From an uncultured Dehalococcoidia bacterium (lineage in GTDB: Bacteria > Chloroflexota > Dehalococcoidia > Lucifugimonadales > UBA3495), in assembly GCA_958295765.1 (NCBI GenBank), contig CATQHB010000002.1:462424-526423 (forward strand): a DNA stretch of 64,000 nucleotides, given 5' to 3'. The notes below the pieces were generated by a model, which made no database searches, was not told the origin of the DNA, and saw only the letters and a program-made list of their open reading frames with translations. Numbering within the stretch: the first letter of the stretch is position 1; each line of letters starts with the position of its first letter. A program made the position numbers and the translations under genes. This document shows, one piece after another, positions 7,711 through 17,074 of this stretch.

Positions 7711-10551
7711 TCAGGCGTCCCGCTTGACCACCCGGGCCGGGAGAATATCCAAACCGGGCGTCCGGGACATGGGGTCGGGTTCCGGGGAGTTTTGCAGGTC
7801 AACCACCAGTTGACCAAAGAGAATGGTCGCCGCCACCGTGCCGGGGGGTATGGCGGCGTCCAGGCGGGCCAACCCGGCCAGGCGGCCCTGCCGGGTCTGC
7901 ACCTCTACCGCATCGCCCTCCGCGACCGACCAGGCAGCCGCGTCGGCCGGGTTCAGTTCCACCAGTTCATCCCGGACAATCCGGTTCAGGTTGCTGTCTG
8001 CCTCAATTTCCACCTGCATCTCCCGGTCCCGCTGGAGCAGCACCCGCCCCGGCACGAACCAGGCCGGATACTCTGCCTCCAGTATATCCTGGGGGGCGCG
8101 GAACTGGGGGGCAATCAGGTCGGCCTTGCCCGACGGGAAACCGTCAAGATACAGCACCGGGGTTCCGGCCCCGGACTCCCCGGCTACCGGCCACTGGAGG
8201 CCCCGGTGTTCCCGGCCGGTATAGAGCATCTGGGTAGGCTTGGGACTCTCCAGGCCGCCACTGCGCAGCACCAGGGCCGACTCCGCCTCCAGCCGGGCGT
8301 AGGATAGGCCGGCATAGGCGGGAACCACCTGGGCAATTTCGTCCATAACCGCCGCCGCCGACGGATGCTCAAACCCCGGAGCGTCCAACCGCCGGGCCAA
8401 CTGACCAAAGACCCACTGCTCCGGTTGGGCCTCGCCCCGGCGGGGGCGGAACACCGGCCGGATGCGCTGTACGCGCCGCTCCAGGTTGGTATAGGTGCCA
8501 TCCTTTTCGGCAAAGGTGGCGCGGGGCAGAACTACCTCGGCCAACCGGGCCGGGGCGCTGAGGAAAGTGTCCATAACCACCAGAAAATCCAGGTTTTGGA
8601 GGGCCGCCAGTCCGTCGCCCAGGCGTCCGTTCCCCAGGTTGGGACTGTCGCCGACCAGCAGCATCGCCTTGACCCGTCCCGTCCCGGCGGCCTCCAGGGT
8701 GGCGGCGACGCCCAGCCCCGGATTGGTGGGCAGCGGGCAGTTGAGCAGTTCTTCCAGTTCCCGGCGGGCCGATTCGTTCCGGCGGGCGCCCCGGCCGGGC
8801 AGCCGGTTGGCCCAGCAGCCCACGTCCCAGGCCCCTTGCTCATTGGCGCCCTGGCGCATCGGGTAGATGCCGGCGCCGGGTTTGCCGACGTTGCCGGTCA
8901 GCAGGGCCAGGTCAACCAGCGCGCTGACGCAATCCCGCGCCAAGTCCGGCGGAATGTTGTCCAGGGCGTAGCACAGCGCGGCGTTGTCGGCCCCGCCGAA
9001 CCGCCGGGCCGCCTCAGCCATACCGTCCCGGGAGACCCCGGTAATGCCGGCTATCTCATCCAGGTCCAGGATGCGCAGGTAGTAACGCAGGGTAGCGGGG
9101 TCTTCGCAATGCGCCTCGACCCACTGGCTATTTTCCAGGCCCTGGTCTAGGACTTCCCGCAGGATGCCGCCCAGCAGCAGCAGTTCGGTGCCCGGCGCCG
9201 GCCGGAGCCAGCAATGGGCGTAACGGGTCAATTCCACTTCCCGAGGGTCAATAACTACCAGTTCCGCCCCGTTCTGCACCGCCCGCTTGATGGGTACGCC
9301 GGCTACGTTGTTGTCCTCGGTGAGGTTGCTGTTGAACACCAGGATGCAGCCGGCCTGCTCCAGTTGCCAGAGGGGATTGGTGGCGGCGCCATGCCCCAGG
9401 GTCTGCTCCAGGGCCGTCGTCAGTTCCGGCTGAAGGTTGGAGGTCAAGTCCACGTTGTTGGAGTCCATCGCCACCCGGCTAAACTTCTGGGCCAGGTAGT
9501 GTTCCTCATTCGTGCCGTTGGGAGAGGCCAGCAAAGCAAAGGAGTCGCCCCGGTAATCGGCCAGCCGCCCGGCGACGTAGTCCAGCGCCTCATCCCAGGA
9601 GGTTTCCACCAACACGCCGTCCCGACGAATCAGGGGTTGCTGCAAACGCTCCCGGCTGTTGACGAACTCCAGGCCGAACTTGCCCTTAAAGCAGGCTTGC
9701 CCCCGGTTGGCCGGGGAGTTGTATTCCGGCACTACCCGGATGAGTTCACCGCCGCCGTTCAACTCCAGGTTAAGCTGACAGCCTACCGGACAATGGGGAC
9801 AAACCGTGCGCTCCACCGTCCGGGGCTTTTCCCACTTATGGCTCCGCTCCACCAGGGCGCCCACCGGACAGACATCAATGCAGGCGCCGCAAAACTCGCA
9901 GCCCGATTCCAGCAGGGAGGAGCCAAAGGAGGTGCCGACCAGGGCCTTGCCCGACCGCTCGGTGAAACAGATGGCGTTGTCGCCGCGGATTTCCTCGCAG
10001 GCCCGGACGCAGCGACCGCAGGCGATGCACAGATTATAGTCCCGGTCATAAAAGGGGTCGGCCACTTCCAGCGGAATCTGCTTGTAGGTGTAATTCAGGG
10101 GCGATTCCAGTTCCATGCCCAGGTAGCGCACCGTGTCCTTGAACTCACAGCGCTCATTCTTGGGGCAGGTAACGCAGCGGTCATTGACCGAAACGTGCCG
10201 GAGACAAACGTCGCTGGGGCCGCAGATGTCAATGCGGTGGCAGGTGAGGCAGCCGTTGGGGTGTTCGGCAATGAGCATCTGCATTACGGAGCGGCGCAGT
10301 TCGTTCACGTCCTGGGCCTCGCTGCGAATCCGCATCCCGTCCTGAACCGGCAGGGTACAGGCGGCGGGGTAGCCCCGGCCCCCCTCAACGGAAACTACGC
10401 ACATCCGGCAGGCGGCAAAGGGTTTCATTCCCGGATGGTAGCACAGGTAGGGGATATAGATGCCGGCGTCCACGGCCGCGTCAAGGACCATCTTGCCGGG
10501 CTGAGTTTTTATCTCCACGCCGTCAATGGCGATTGTAATGTCGTCGGGCAT
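7711..10551 (-). CDS. NuoG/formate dehydrogenase alpha-like iron-sulfur molybdopterin-fold protein
   Basis: A 946-residue protein with the FdhA/NuoG domain order. A 2Fe-2S ferredoxin domain (LCYHPGMKPFAACRMC) is followed by the His-Cys 4Fe-4S motif (HPNGCLTCHR) and two ferredoxin-type clusters (CIACGRCVRACEE, CEFCGACIDVCPVGA). Next comes the cluster-binding start of the molybdopterin domain (CPHCPVGCQLNL), then the catalytic-fold domain and a C-terminal dinucleotide-binding domain. At the place where formate dehydrogenases carry Sec or Cys as molybdenum ligand, after NNVD, the sequence reads LTSNLQPE with no Cys and no TGA. It may therefore be an electron-transfer subunit like NuoG or use another ligand. 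It is cotranscribed with the reductase at 6873-7652, and the matching diaphorase NuoEF lies at 14769-16999 on the same strand. Confidence 0.85.
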   Translation of the reverse strand: MPDDITIAIDGVEIKTQPGKMVLDAAVDAGIYIPYLCYHPGMKPFAACRMCVVSVEGGRGYPAACTLPVQDGMRIRSEAQDVNELRRSVMQMLIAEHPNGCLTCHRIDICGPSDVCLRHVSVNDRCVTCPKNERCEFKDTVRYLGMELESPLNYTYKQIPLEVADPFYDRDYNLCIACGRCVRACEEIRGDNAICFTERSGKALVGTSFGSSLLESGCEFCGACIDVCPVGALVERSHKWEKPRTVERTVCPHCPVGCQLNLELNGGGELIRVVPEYNSPANRGQACFKGKFGLEFVNSRERLQQPLIRRDGVLVETSWDEALDYVAGRLADYRGDSFALLASPNGTNEEHYLAQKFSRVAMDSNNVDLTSNLQPELTTALEQTLGHGAATNPLWQLEQAGCILVFNSNLTEDNNVAGVPIKRAVQNGAELVVIDPREVELTRYAHCWLRPAPGTELLLLGGILREVLDQGLENSQWVEAHCEDPATLRYYLRILDLDEIAGITGVSRDGMAEAARRFGGADNAALCYALDNIPPDLARDCVSALVDLALLTGNVGKPGAGIYPMRQGANEQGAWDVGCWANRLPGRGARRNESARRELEELLNCPLPTNPGLGVAATLEAAGTGRVKAMLLVGDSPNLGNGRLGDGLAALQNLDFLVVMDTFLSAPARLAEVVLPRATFAEKDGTYTNLERRVQRIRPVFRPRRGEAQPEQWVFGQLARRLDAPGFEHPSAAAVMDEIAQVVPAYAGLSYARLEAESALVLRSGGLESPKPTQMLYTGREHRGLQWPVAGESGAGTPVLYLDGFPSGKADLIAPQFRAPQDILEAEYPAWFVPGRVLLQRDREMQVEIEADSNLNRIVRDELVELNPADAAAWSVAEGDAVEVQTRQGRLAGLARLDAAIPPGTVAATILFGQLVVDLQNSPEPDPMSRTPGLDILPARVVKRDA

Positions 10552-10672
10552 AACTCTCTAAATCCGGTTTGGGAATCGGCCCGGGGCCGGTGGCCGGCGG
10601 CCGGTTGCGCCGGCTTTCAAGTATAGCGCGCCTGGGGAGTGTTGTATATGCGGTTGGGGTGGCCCTCAGGTC

Positions 10673-10823
10673 AATCGTGTCTCAACCAGTGCAACCCACG
10701 CAACCGGGGCAACCGGGGCAACCCCGGCAACCGTCGGCAACCCACGTAACCAGGGCAACCTAAGCAACCGTCGGCAACTCACGCAACCAGGGCAACCCCG
10801 GCAACCGTCGACAACCCACACAA
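10673..10823. repeat. Degenerate ~10-bp tandem array (CAACC-GGGCAACC units)
   Basis: Many units such as GCAACCGTCGGCAACCC and CAACCAGGGCAACC run up to the next MITE-like element. In reverse complement they match the GGTTGCC tail of other copies, so this is an expanded element tail. No gene in 10552-11303. Confidence 0.75.
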
Positions 10824-10920
10824 CCGTCGTTCCGGCGAAAGCCGGAATCCAGGAAATCCCCCGGAAAAGAGCTATCCGGCTACCGAGTATTCTGGATTCC
10901 GGCTTTCGCCGGAACGACGG
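10824..10920. repeat. MITE-like 97-bp inverted-repeat element, copy 2
   Basis: Same terminal arms as copy 1, but the centre is in the opposite orientation (GGAAATCCCCCGGAAAAGAG then TACCGAGTATTCTGG). It is flanked on the left by the expanded CAACC array. Confidence 0.85.
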
Positions 10921-10978
10921 GTTGGTTTATGCTGCGTCAATAACAATACCCGCAACAATGACCACCCGCAACAACACC

Positions 10979-11050
10979 CGCTCATGGTGAGCCTGTCGAA
11001 CCATCCCGATTACCCTACGGTTTATCCTTCGACAGGCTCAGGATGAGCGG
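10979..11050. repeat. Family-B inverted repeat (GAGC(C/T)TGTCGAACC)
   Basis: CGCTCATGGTGAGCCTGTCG at the left is paired with CGACAGGCTCAGGATGAGCG at the right around a ~30-bp centre. The same design recurs at least eight times in the window's intergenic regions. Confidence 0.8.
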
Positions 11051-11303
11051 GGACGGGGTGGTATAATGTAACTTGACTTTGCGCCGGCCCGGTTCCAAAT
11101 ACGCAATCATTGACATAAATCACGTATTTTGATGGCGGAAAGTATTGAATCTTTCCATTAACCTTGAATATAATGCCCCAAGCAAGCATGATTTACGCGC
11201 CGTTAGATGGGTAACCCTTTCTTTCCGGGGTTTCTCTCCGGAGAACCCGGCGCAAAACAGGGCTTGGGGCGGGTCAAACCGGGGTATAAAGGCAAGGTGG
11301 TAA

Positions 11304-12158
11304 GTGGTAGTTAGAGTCCACGACAGGCAGACCAGGCCCGGTAGTCCAAAGGGAGCCGTCAGGCCCCGCGGCGCCGGCAATGGCAAGGCAGTAACTCCAT
11401 GGGAGTTGGTTTCACCGCCGCCGGCCGATAGTTTTAGATCCGGCGCCCCGGCCCAGCAGGTTGCCCCCAGCGCGCCGGTCCGGGAGCGGGTCGGAACCGC
11501 CGAAACCCAGGTTGTCAATGACGGGTACAAACGCCCCTTTGACCTGGCCGTAGTAATTCTTTCCCATCTCTTTTTGCTGCCCCTGTGGGCGCTGCTGTGG
11601 GTTCTGATTCCCCTGGCGATAAAGTTGGATGACGGGGGGCCGGTATTTTACGTTCAGACCCGGTTGGGCCGGAATGGTAAGCGGTTCAAGATTATCAAGT
11701 TCCGTAGCATGATACGGGATGCCGAGTCCCGTACCGGGGCCGTTTGGGCCGTGGAAGGCGACCGGCGGGTAACCCGCGTGGGCCGGGTACTGCGCAAGAC
11801 GCACCTGGATGAGTTGCCGCAGATTATAAACGTGGTCAAAGGCGATTTGAGCATCGTGGGGCCGCGCCCGGAACGCCCAGCCCTGGCCGAGCAATTCAGC
11901 CGCCAGGTAACCGGGTTTTCCCAGCGCCTCAGGGTACAGCCGGGCATTACCGGACTGGCCCAGGTGCGGGGTAAATACTCCACGCTGCCCTGCAACAAGC
12001 TGAAGTACGACAATCTGTATATCAAAACGATGAGTCCCTGGACCGACATCCGGCTCATCTTTCTCACCGCCTGGGTGGTGTTGGGGATCCGCTTTCCGGC
12101 CCATTCGCACCGGGAAACCGGCCAGCGGCGCGACGGTGGGTTAAACTCGCGGGCCTGA
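11304..12158 (+). CDS. Undecaprenyl-phosphate sugar phosphotransferase (bacterial sugar transferase)
   Basis: A 284-residue membrane enzyme that starts exopolysaccharide or O-antigen units by moving a sugar-1-phosphate to undecaprenyl phosphate. After a polar N-terminus of about 75 residues comes KRPFDLAVVILSHLFLLPLW, the hallmark helix of the family. The cytosolic catalytic core follows: KFRSM, the LRKTHLDELPQ motif and IVGPRPERP. The C-terminus has the GITGLAQV motif. It lacks the extra transmembrane bundle of WcaJ/WbaP, so it is the short form. The GTG start has AGGTGG just three bases upstream; a later start is possible because the first ~70 residues look unconserved. It is followed on the same strand by the ligase-like gene 12289-14343. 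Confidence 0.9.
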   Translation: MVVRVHDRQTRPGSPKGAVRPRGAGNGKAVTPWELVSPPPADSFRSGAPAQQVAPSAPVRERVGTAETQVVNDGYKRPFDLAVVILSHLFLLPLWALLWVLIPLAIKLDDGGPVFYVQTRLGRNGKRFKIIKFRSMIRDAESRTGAVWAVEGDRRVTRVGRVLRKTHLDELPQIINVVKGDLSIVGPRPERPALAEQFSRQVTGFSQRLRVQPGITGLAQVRGKYSTLPCNKLKYDNLYIKTMSPWTDIRLIFLTAWVVLGIRFPAHSHRETGQRRDGGLNSRA

Positions 12159-12288
12159 CCATGGTTGGTCAACGTCCCGCCCCGGGTGGCGTCTCCTGAG
12201 CTGAGAAAGGCAGCGCCGCGGCCCCTCGGAAAGACTGAGCAATATCCGTCCAGGTTGCAAATCGGGTCGATTCCCCTCTGGTTATAAT

Positions 12289-14343
12289 TTGCAAACACGC
12301 TCTGGTATTCATCGACGAAGGGATTTCGCCCCGTTTTTGCTCTGGGCAGTAAGAACCGGCGTTGCGCTGGTTTTGATTGCGCCGCTCATCGTAACGCCGG
12401 ATACGATATTTCCCTACGTGGTGGGGAAGGCCCTGTTCGCCCGCTCCGTAATTGAGATTACCTTCGGCCTCTGGCTGATCCTCATCTTCTGCTATCCCCA
12501 GCACCGCCCCTCCCGTTCCTGGATACTTCTGGCCCTCGGTATCTGGCTGCTGGTCTCTCTGGTCGCCAGCTTTACCGGGGTGAGTCCGACCCGGAGCTTG
12601 TGGTCTAATTTTGAGCGGATGCAGGGCGTAGTCGATCGGGCCTACTGGGTCGCCTTTGTATTGATGGCCGCCTCCGTCTTCCGAACCCTGGCCGATTGGC
12701 GTCTGCTGTTCACCCTCAACCTGGGCGTGTGCGGGCTGGTGTCCTTCCTGGGGCTGGGGCAACACTATGGCCTGTTCGACTCGGTGCTGTTGCAGGAGGT
12801 TGAGGCGCGGGTCGGCTCCACCCTGGGCAACGCCACCTACCTGGCATCCTATACAATGGTGAACGTCATAATCGGCCTGGGTTTGCTCTGCCATTCCTTT
12901 GTTCGTCAAGGGCCGGAACAATCGGGGCAACGGCGGATACGGCGGGCCGAAAGCCGGCGGCGGCGGCAGAGACGCGCCGGGCCAACCTTTGACTACCGGC
13001 CCTGGCTCCGGCCCTTGTGGGCGCTGGCAATCCTGTTGTGCCTGTGGGCGCTCTGGTTGACCGGCACCCGGAGCGCCATTGTAGGACTCGGCGCCGGCGC
13101 CCTGGTTTTCGCGGTTATCTACATCTTCTGGGGCCGGCTGATCCCGGCGCGGCGGGTGGCCTACGTCATTCTGGCCTTGACCGTTCTGGCGGTCGTATTC
13201 ATCGGGGTCGCGCGAACCAGCCCGGTATTAGACCCGGTGGTGGACTCCAGCATCCTGTTGCAGCGACTGACCGCTGAGGACTCTGAGGCTACCCGAAGTG
13301 TTTCCGGCCGGTTTGCCTCCATCACCGCCGGGCTGCGGGCCTACCAGGACAAGCCCGTCCTCGGCTGGGGGCCGGAGAATTTTCTCATTGCCTGGGGAAA
13401 ATACTTCGGCGGGGATTCCGAGATGAACGACCAGTTCGACCAGGCCCATAACCGGGTAGTGGAAGAGTTGGTGGGTACGGGGGCTGTTGGCTTGCTGGCC
13501 TATATGCTGGTGTGGTTCGCAATGGCCTACGTTCTGATTCGCTCAATAAGGCTCCGGCGGGACTATGAGCAGTTGTTAGTCCTGGCAATCGGCGCCGCGA
13601 TGGTAGCCTACTATGTGCAGAATCTATTTCTGTTCGATACGCCGGGCACGGTGATGTTGTTTGCCCTATTCCTGGGCTTTGCGGTGGCTGAGGAGCGCTG
13701 GGTTCTGGCCCGGGGCGACGGGGCGGCGCAAAAGAAAAGTCTCCTCGCGTTGCCCATTTTCCAGGCAACGGAGCGGTGGGGCCGGGGGCTGGGACTGGCA
13801 AGGTCAAAGTTGTCCGGGTTACTGCATCGGCGTTGGGTAGAGGCCCTGGCAATCGGGCTGCTGGTGGTCTTGGTCGGCGGGACATTGTTCCTGTTCAGCG
13901 TCCGGCCCTATACGGCGGCGGTGGCGGCGGCAAAGGCGAGCAGCGGGTCTCTGCCCTGGGCGGACCGGGCCGCCTATTTCAACCAGGCCATTCAAGACTT
14001 TCCCGGTCTGGCTAACTGGCCGCGGACTCAATTGATGACCGCGGCGGCCCATAACGTCGCCGACCTGACCGATGAAGAGTTTGCCCAGTTGGTGGCCCTC
14101 ATCACGGAAGAGGGCCGGCAGGCTCTGGCGGATGAGCCGCAGAACTGGTTTCTGCATAGCTCCCTGGCCCAGTTCTATCAGGTAGCCGCCACCCGGGATA
14201 TAAGATACCTGGAACTTGCCCGAGCGCACATTAACACGGCGGTCGATTGGGCGCCCCTGACCTATCACGTCAACAGAGTCAGAGAGAATCAGGAAGAACT
14301 CGAACAGTCGGTTATCGAACAGTCAGCCGGCGCCAACCGCTGA
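12289..14343 (+). CDS. O-antigen ligase/polymerase-like membrane protein
   Basis: A 684-residue polytopic membrane protein of the O-antigen ligase (Wzy/WaaL-like) type. About ten hydrophobic segments span residues 15-470. The large periplasmic loop typical of the family contains RFASITAGLRAYQDKPVLGW-type sequence and a DQAHNRVVEE segment with the conserved His. After a further transmembrane helix (near residue 520) the C-terminal ~150 residues are soluble and helical and may be TPR-like (the AARDIRYLEL-ARAHINTAV pattern). It probably joins or polymerises glycan made on the lipid carrier charged by the upstream transferase. It starts at TTG without a clear Shine-Dalgarno, so the start is uncertain. 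A residue cluster near 210-225 is very Arg-rich (cytosolic loop). Confidence 0.85.
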   Translation: MQTRSGIHRRRDFAPFLLWAVRTGVALVLIAPLIVTPDTIFPYVVGKALFARSVIEITFGLWLILIFCYPQHRPSRSWILLALGIWLLVSLVASFTGVSPTRSLWSNFERMQGVVDRAYWVAFVLMAASVFRTLADWRLLFTLNLGVCGLVSFLGLGQHYGLFDSVLLQEVEARVGSTLGNATYLASYTMVNVIIGLGLLCHSFVRQGPEQSGQRRIRRAESRRRRQRRAGPTFDYRPWLRPLWALAILLCLWALWLTGTRSAIVGLGAGALVFAVIYIFWGRLIPARRVAYVILALTVLAVVFIGVARTSPVLDPVVDSSILLQRLTAEDSEATRSVSGRFASITAGLRAYQDKPVLGWGPENFLIAWGKYFGGDSEMNDQFDQAHNRVVEELVGTGAVGLLAYMLVWFAMAYVLIRSIRLRRDYEQLLVLAIGAAMVAYYVQNLFLFDTPGTVMLFALFLGFAVAEERWVLARGDGAAQKKSLLALPIFQATERWGRGLGLARSKLSGLLHRRWVEALAIGLLVVLVGGTLFLFSVRPYTAAVAAAKASSGSLPWADRAAYFNQAIQDFPGLANWPRTQLMTAAAHNVADLTDEEFAQLVALITEEGRQALADEPQNWFLHSSLAQFYQVAATRDIRYLELARAHINTAVDWAPLTYHVNRVRENQEELEQSVIEQSAGANR

Positions 14344-14409
14344 CCGCGTTCCAACGCCTGGTGCCCCAACCCGCTTATGGCGCCCCGGCCCGCTCATGGT
14401 GTCCCGGCC

Positions 14410-14720
14410 CGCTCATGGTGAGCTTGTCGAACCACCAACCCATCCTTCGACAGGCTCAGGATGAGCGGGGCAAAGCGGGATGCAGGATTAGGATGAGCGG
14501 TACAAAGCACATAGAGCGGGTTGTGCAACCCACCCTATCAAGGTAAATCTCGGTAGGGGCGGGTTTCAAACCCGCCCTTTACGCTCAAGTAAGGACGCCG
14601 CAAATACCGACAACCTACCCAACCCGCTATGGTAAGCCCACCCGCTTATGGCGCCCCAATCCGCTCATGGTGAGCCTGTCGAACCACCAACCCCATCCTT
14701 CGACAGGCTCACCATGAGCG
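14410..14720. repeat. Two family-B inverted repeats and a GGCGGGTTTCAAACCCGCC hairpin
   Basis: Copies lie at 14410-14470 and 14661-14720; between them 14555-14578 is a short hairpin of the 'GGGCGGGTTT-AAACCCGCCC' family. Variants of CCGCTTATGGCGCCCC also repeat at 14381 and 14643. The gap 14344-14768 holds no gene. Confidence 0.75.
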
Positions 14721-14768
14721 TTACTAGCTTGACACAATACCCTTGGCGGAAACCCCGCCCGGTGGCCC

Positions 14769-16526
14769 CTACCTCCGGCTGAGTCGGGGCGAAAACCAGG
14801 GAGTCTGGCAACTCCCGGTGGGGCAGCGTCTTTCGGTGATATGCGCCTCAAACTCGCCGGCGAAAAAGCGCAGGGCCGAGGACACCGGGTTAAAGCCCAA
14901 CTGCCCGTGGCCGCACAATGAGCCGGCCTGCATATTTTCCCCGATGTTGCGCATCAGGGCCAAATCCTCCGGGCCGCCCTCCAGCCGGGAAATCCGCTCC
15001 AGCACCTCCAGCAGGTGGCTCATACCCATCCGGCAGGGGAAACATTTGCCGCAGGACTCATACTGGCAAAAGGCAATCAGTACCCGGGTCAAGTCCACCG
15101 CGCAGGTATCCTCATCAGCAGCGATAATTCCCCCGGAGCCGAGGATGGCGCCGGCGTTGCGGAACACCTCAAAATCCAGCACCAAGTCGGTAGCGTCGGC
15201 GCCCAGCACGCCCCCCAACGGGCCGCCGGTCTGGATAAACTTCAGTTCCTTGCCGCCGGGAACCCCGCCGGCAATTTCGTAAAGCACGTCCTGCAAGTTG
15301 ATGCCCATGGGCAACTCCACCATTCCGGTGTAGTTCAGGGCGCCGCTGAGGCAGAGGATCGCCGTGCCGGTGCTGCGCTCGTGGCCGATGCCGGCGAACC
15401 ACGCGCCGCCCCTGGCGACAATCTCCGGCACGTAGGCCAGGGTTTTGACGTTGTTGATGTTGGTGGGCTGGCCGAAAACACCGACCTGGGCCGGAAAGGG
15501 CGGGCGGTAGCGGGGCATGGCCCGGCTGCCCTCAATGGCCTCCATCAGGGCGGTTTCCTCCCCGGAAACGTAGGAGTCTCCGGTCAGGGCCACCTCCAGG
15601 TCAAAGCTGAAATCGGAACCCAGGATGTTCCGGCCCAGCAGTCCCAGGTCATAAGCCTGGGCAACGGCAGCGCGGGTGCGGTCGATCGGCCCGTCGTGGC
15701 CGGAGCGGATAAAGATGTACCCGTAGTTGGCGCCGGTGGCGTACCCGGCCAGGAGAATCCCCTCCACCACCGTATGGGGGTCGCTTTCCAGGATGCCCTT
15801 GTCATTAAAGGCGCCGGGGTCGCCCTCCTCACAGTTGCAGAGAATATACTTGACCGGAGCCTGAGAACCGGCCAGGAAACGCCACTTGGTTCCGGTAGCA
15901 AAGGCCGCTCCCCCCCGTCCCCGCAGGCCGGAGATGTTCACCTGCTCCAGGACTTCGGCCCCGGTCATTCCGGTCAGGGCCTGGTGCAGGGCGCGGTAGC
16001 CGCCGTTAGCGGCATACTGGTAGATGTCCAGGGGGTCAATGTTGCCGGCGTTGCGCAGGGCTATGCGCTGCTCCCGGGCGCGCATCGGGTGGCGGTTCAA
16101 GTCGGGCAAGTCGCCGGTTTCGCCGTTATCGCTGCTATCGCCGCCGCCGTCATCACTCCCCAGACAGCCCAGCGCCGAACCGGCCAGGGGGATGCCCTGA
16201 ACGATATGAGAGGCGATAATTTCCTCGGCCTGTTCCGGGGTAACATTGGCGTAAAAGACCCGGGGCTGGCCGGGCAGTTGCACGTCCACCAGGGGTTCGG
16301 CAAAGCAGAGGCCCAGGCACCCGACTTGGCTGATTTGGGCGGCGGCGTTGTGCCGTTCCAGGGATTCTTGCAGAGCCTGGACTACCGCATCGGCGCCGGC
16401 CGCCTGGCCGCACAGGGCCGTCCCTACCCGAATCCAGGGGCGGTCGCCGGCGGTCAGCGCCTGCCAGCGTTGTTCGGCCTGGGCCTGAAGTTCCTGAAAG
16501 GTGGGGGCCATACTAACCTTGCTCAC
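14769..16526 (-). CDS. NuoF-like NADH-binding diaphorase subunit with N-terminal thioredoxin-like domain
   Basis: A 585-residue flavoprotein of the NuoF/HoxF/FdhB family that exchanges electrons with NAD(H). It has an N-terminal 2Fe-2S thioredoxin-like domain (TALCGQAAGA, VGCLGLCF) as in hydrogenase and formate-dehydrogenase diaphorases. The FMN/NADH domain follows: GRGGAAFATGTKW, NCEEGDPGAFNDK and GYATGANYGYIF. The SLBB region comes next and the C-terminal 4Fe-4S motif is ESCGKCFPCRMG with SLCG. The GTG start overlaps the NuoE stop by four bases (GTGA); an in-frame ATG lies five codons later. A DDGGGDSSDNGETGD linker near residue 130 is low complexity. It pairs with NuoE, and probably with the NuoG/FdhA-like gene at 7711-10551. 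Confidence 0.92.
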   Translation of the reverse strand: MSKVSMAPTFQELQAQAEQRWQALTAGDRPWIRVGTALCGQAAGADAVVQALQESLERHNAAAQISQVGCLGLCFAEPLVDVQLPGQPRVFYANVTPEQAEEIIASHIVQGIPLAGSALGCLGSDDGGGDSSDNGETGDLPDLNRHPMRAREQRIALRNAGNIDPLDIYQYAANGGYRALHQALTGMTGAEVLEQVNISGLRGRGGAAFATGTKWRFLAGSQAPVKYILCNCEEGDPGAFNDKGILESDPHTVVEGILLAGYATGANYGYIFIRSGHDGPIDRTRAAVAQAYDLGLLGRNILGSDFSFDLEVALTGDSYVSGEETALMEAIEGSRAMPRYRPPFPAQVGVFGQPTNINNVKTLAYVPEIVARGGAWFAGIGHERSTGTAILCLSGALNYTGMVELPMGINLQDVLYEIAGGVPGGKELKFIQTGGPLGGVLGADATDLVLDFEVFRNAGAILGSGGIIAADEDTCAVDLTRVLIAFCQYESCGKCFPCRMGMSHLLEVLERISRLEGGPEDLALMRNIGENMQAGSLCGHGQLGFNPVSSALRFFAGEFEAHITERRCPTGSCQTPWFSPRLSRR

Positions 16527-16999
16527 TCGGTCGCCGGCCCGGCCCCATAGTCGGCAAGGCGGTTCCGGGCCTGTTCCGGGGTAATACGGCCAATCAGGTG
16601 GTGGTCAATGGACATTACCGGGGCTTGAGCGCAGGCGCCCAGGCAGGTGTTGTAACGCAGGGACAGCCGCCCGTCCGGGGTGTCGCCCTCGGCCGGCAGC
16701 CCAACGGCCTCCAGCACCGCGGCGATGACCGGCATGGCCCCTACCAGGTGGCAGGAAGGCCCCCAGCAAACTTCAACGCGATGCTGGCCGGGCGGCGTGG
16801 TGCGAAAGTTGGGGTAAAAGGAAACCACCGCCCAAACGTCGTTTATCGTAGCCCGGTTAAACCCGGCCACCTCATCTACGGCTTCCGGGGGAATATAACC
16901 CAACTCATCCTCCACCGCCAGCAGGGATGAGAGAATGGTAACGGTAGGTTGCGGCTGATTGTGGACGGCCTTCCTGATGCGTTCCTTCAGCCCATCCAT
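16523..16999 (-). CDS. NuoE-like 2Fe-2S subunit
   Basis: A 158-residue thioredoxin-like ferredoxin subunit. It carries the four cluster ligands: CWGPSC near residue 80 and CLGAC near residue 118. The N-terminal helical part includes LLAVEDELGYIPPEAV, as in NuoE/HoxE. ATG start with AGGAG eight bases upstream. It is translationally coupled to the NuoF gene. Together these two make the NAD(H)-linked diaphorase half of a complex I-like, formate dehydrogenase or hydrogenase enzyme; the catalytic partner is not adjacent. Confidence 0.92.
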   Translation of the reverse strand: MDGLKERIRKAVHNQPQPTVTILSSLLAVEDELGYIPPEAVDEVAGFNRATINDVWAVVSFYPNFRTTPPGQHRVEVCWGPSCHLVGAMPVIAAVLEAVGLPAEGDTPDGRLSLRYNTCLGACAQAPVMSIDHHLIGRITPEQARNRLADYGAGPATE

Positions 17000-17074
17000 T
17001 GCCCAGGCTCCTTTGCCATTTTTTCACCACCGGGACGCAGATAATCCAAGTGGTAAAACCCTTTGATTAAGACG

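Noticed and set aside
9400-9480. Selenocysteine codon in the FdhA-like gene
   Set aside because: The frame has no TGA at the expected site and no hairpin; the site reads LTSNLQPE with sense codons only.
9214-10626. Long plus-strand open frame over the NuoG/FdhA-like gene
   Set aside because: Antisense shadow; composition and lack of motifs argue against coding.
10673-10823. CAACC tandem array as a CRISPR array
   Set aside because: Units are ~10 bp without regular spacers, and no cas genes are present; it is a degenerate element tail.
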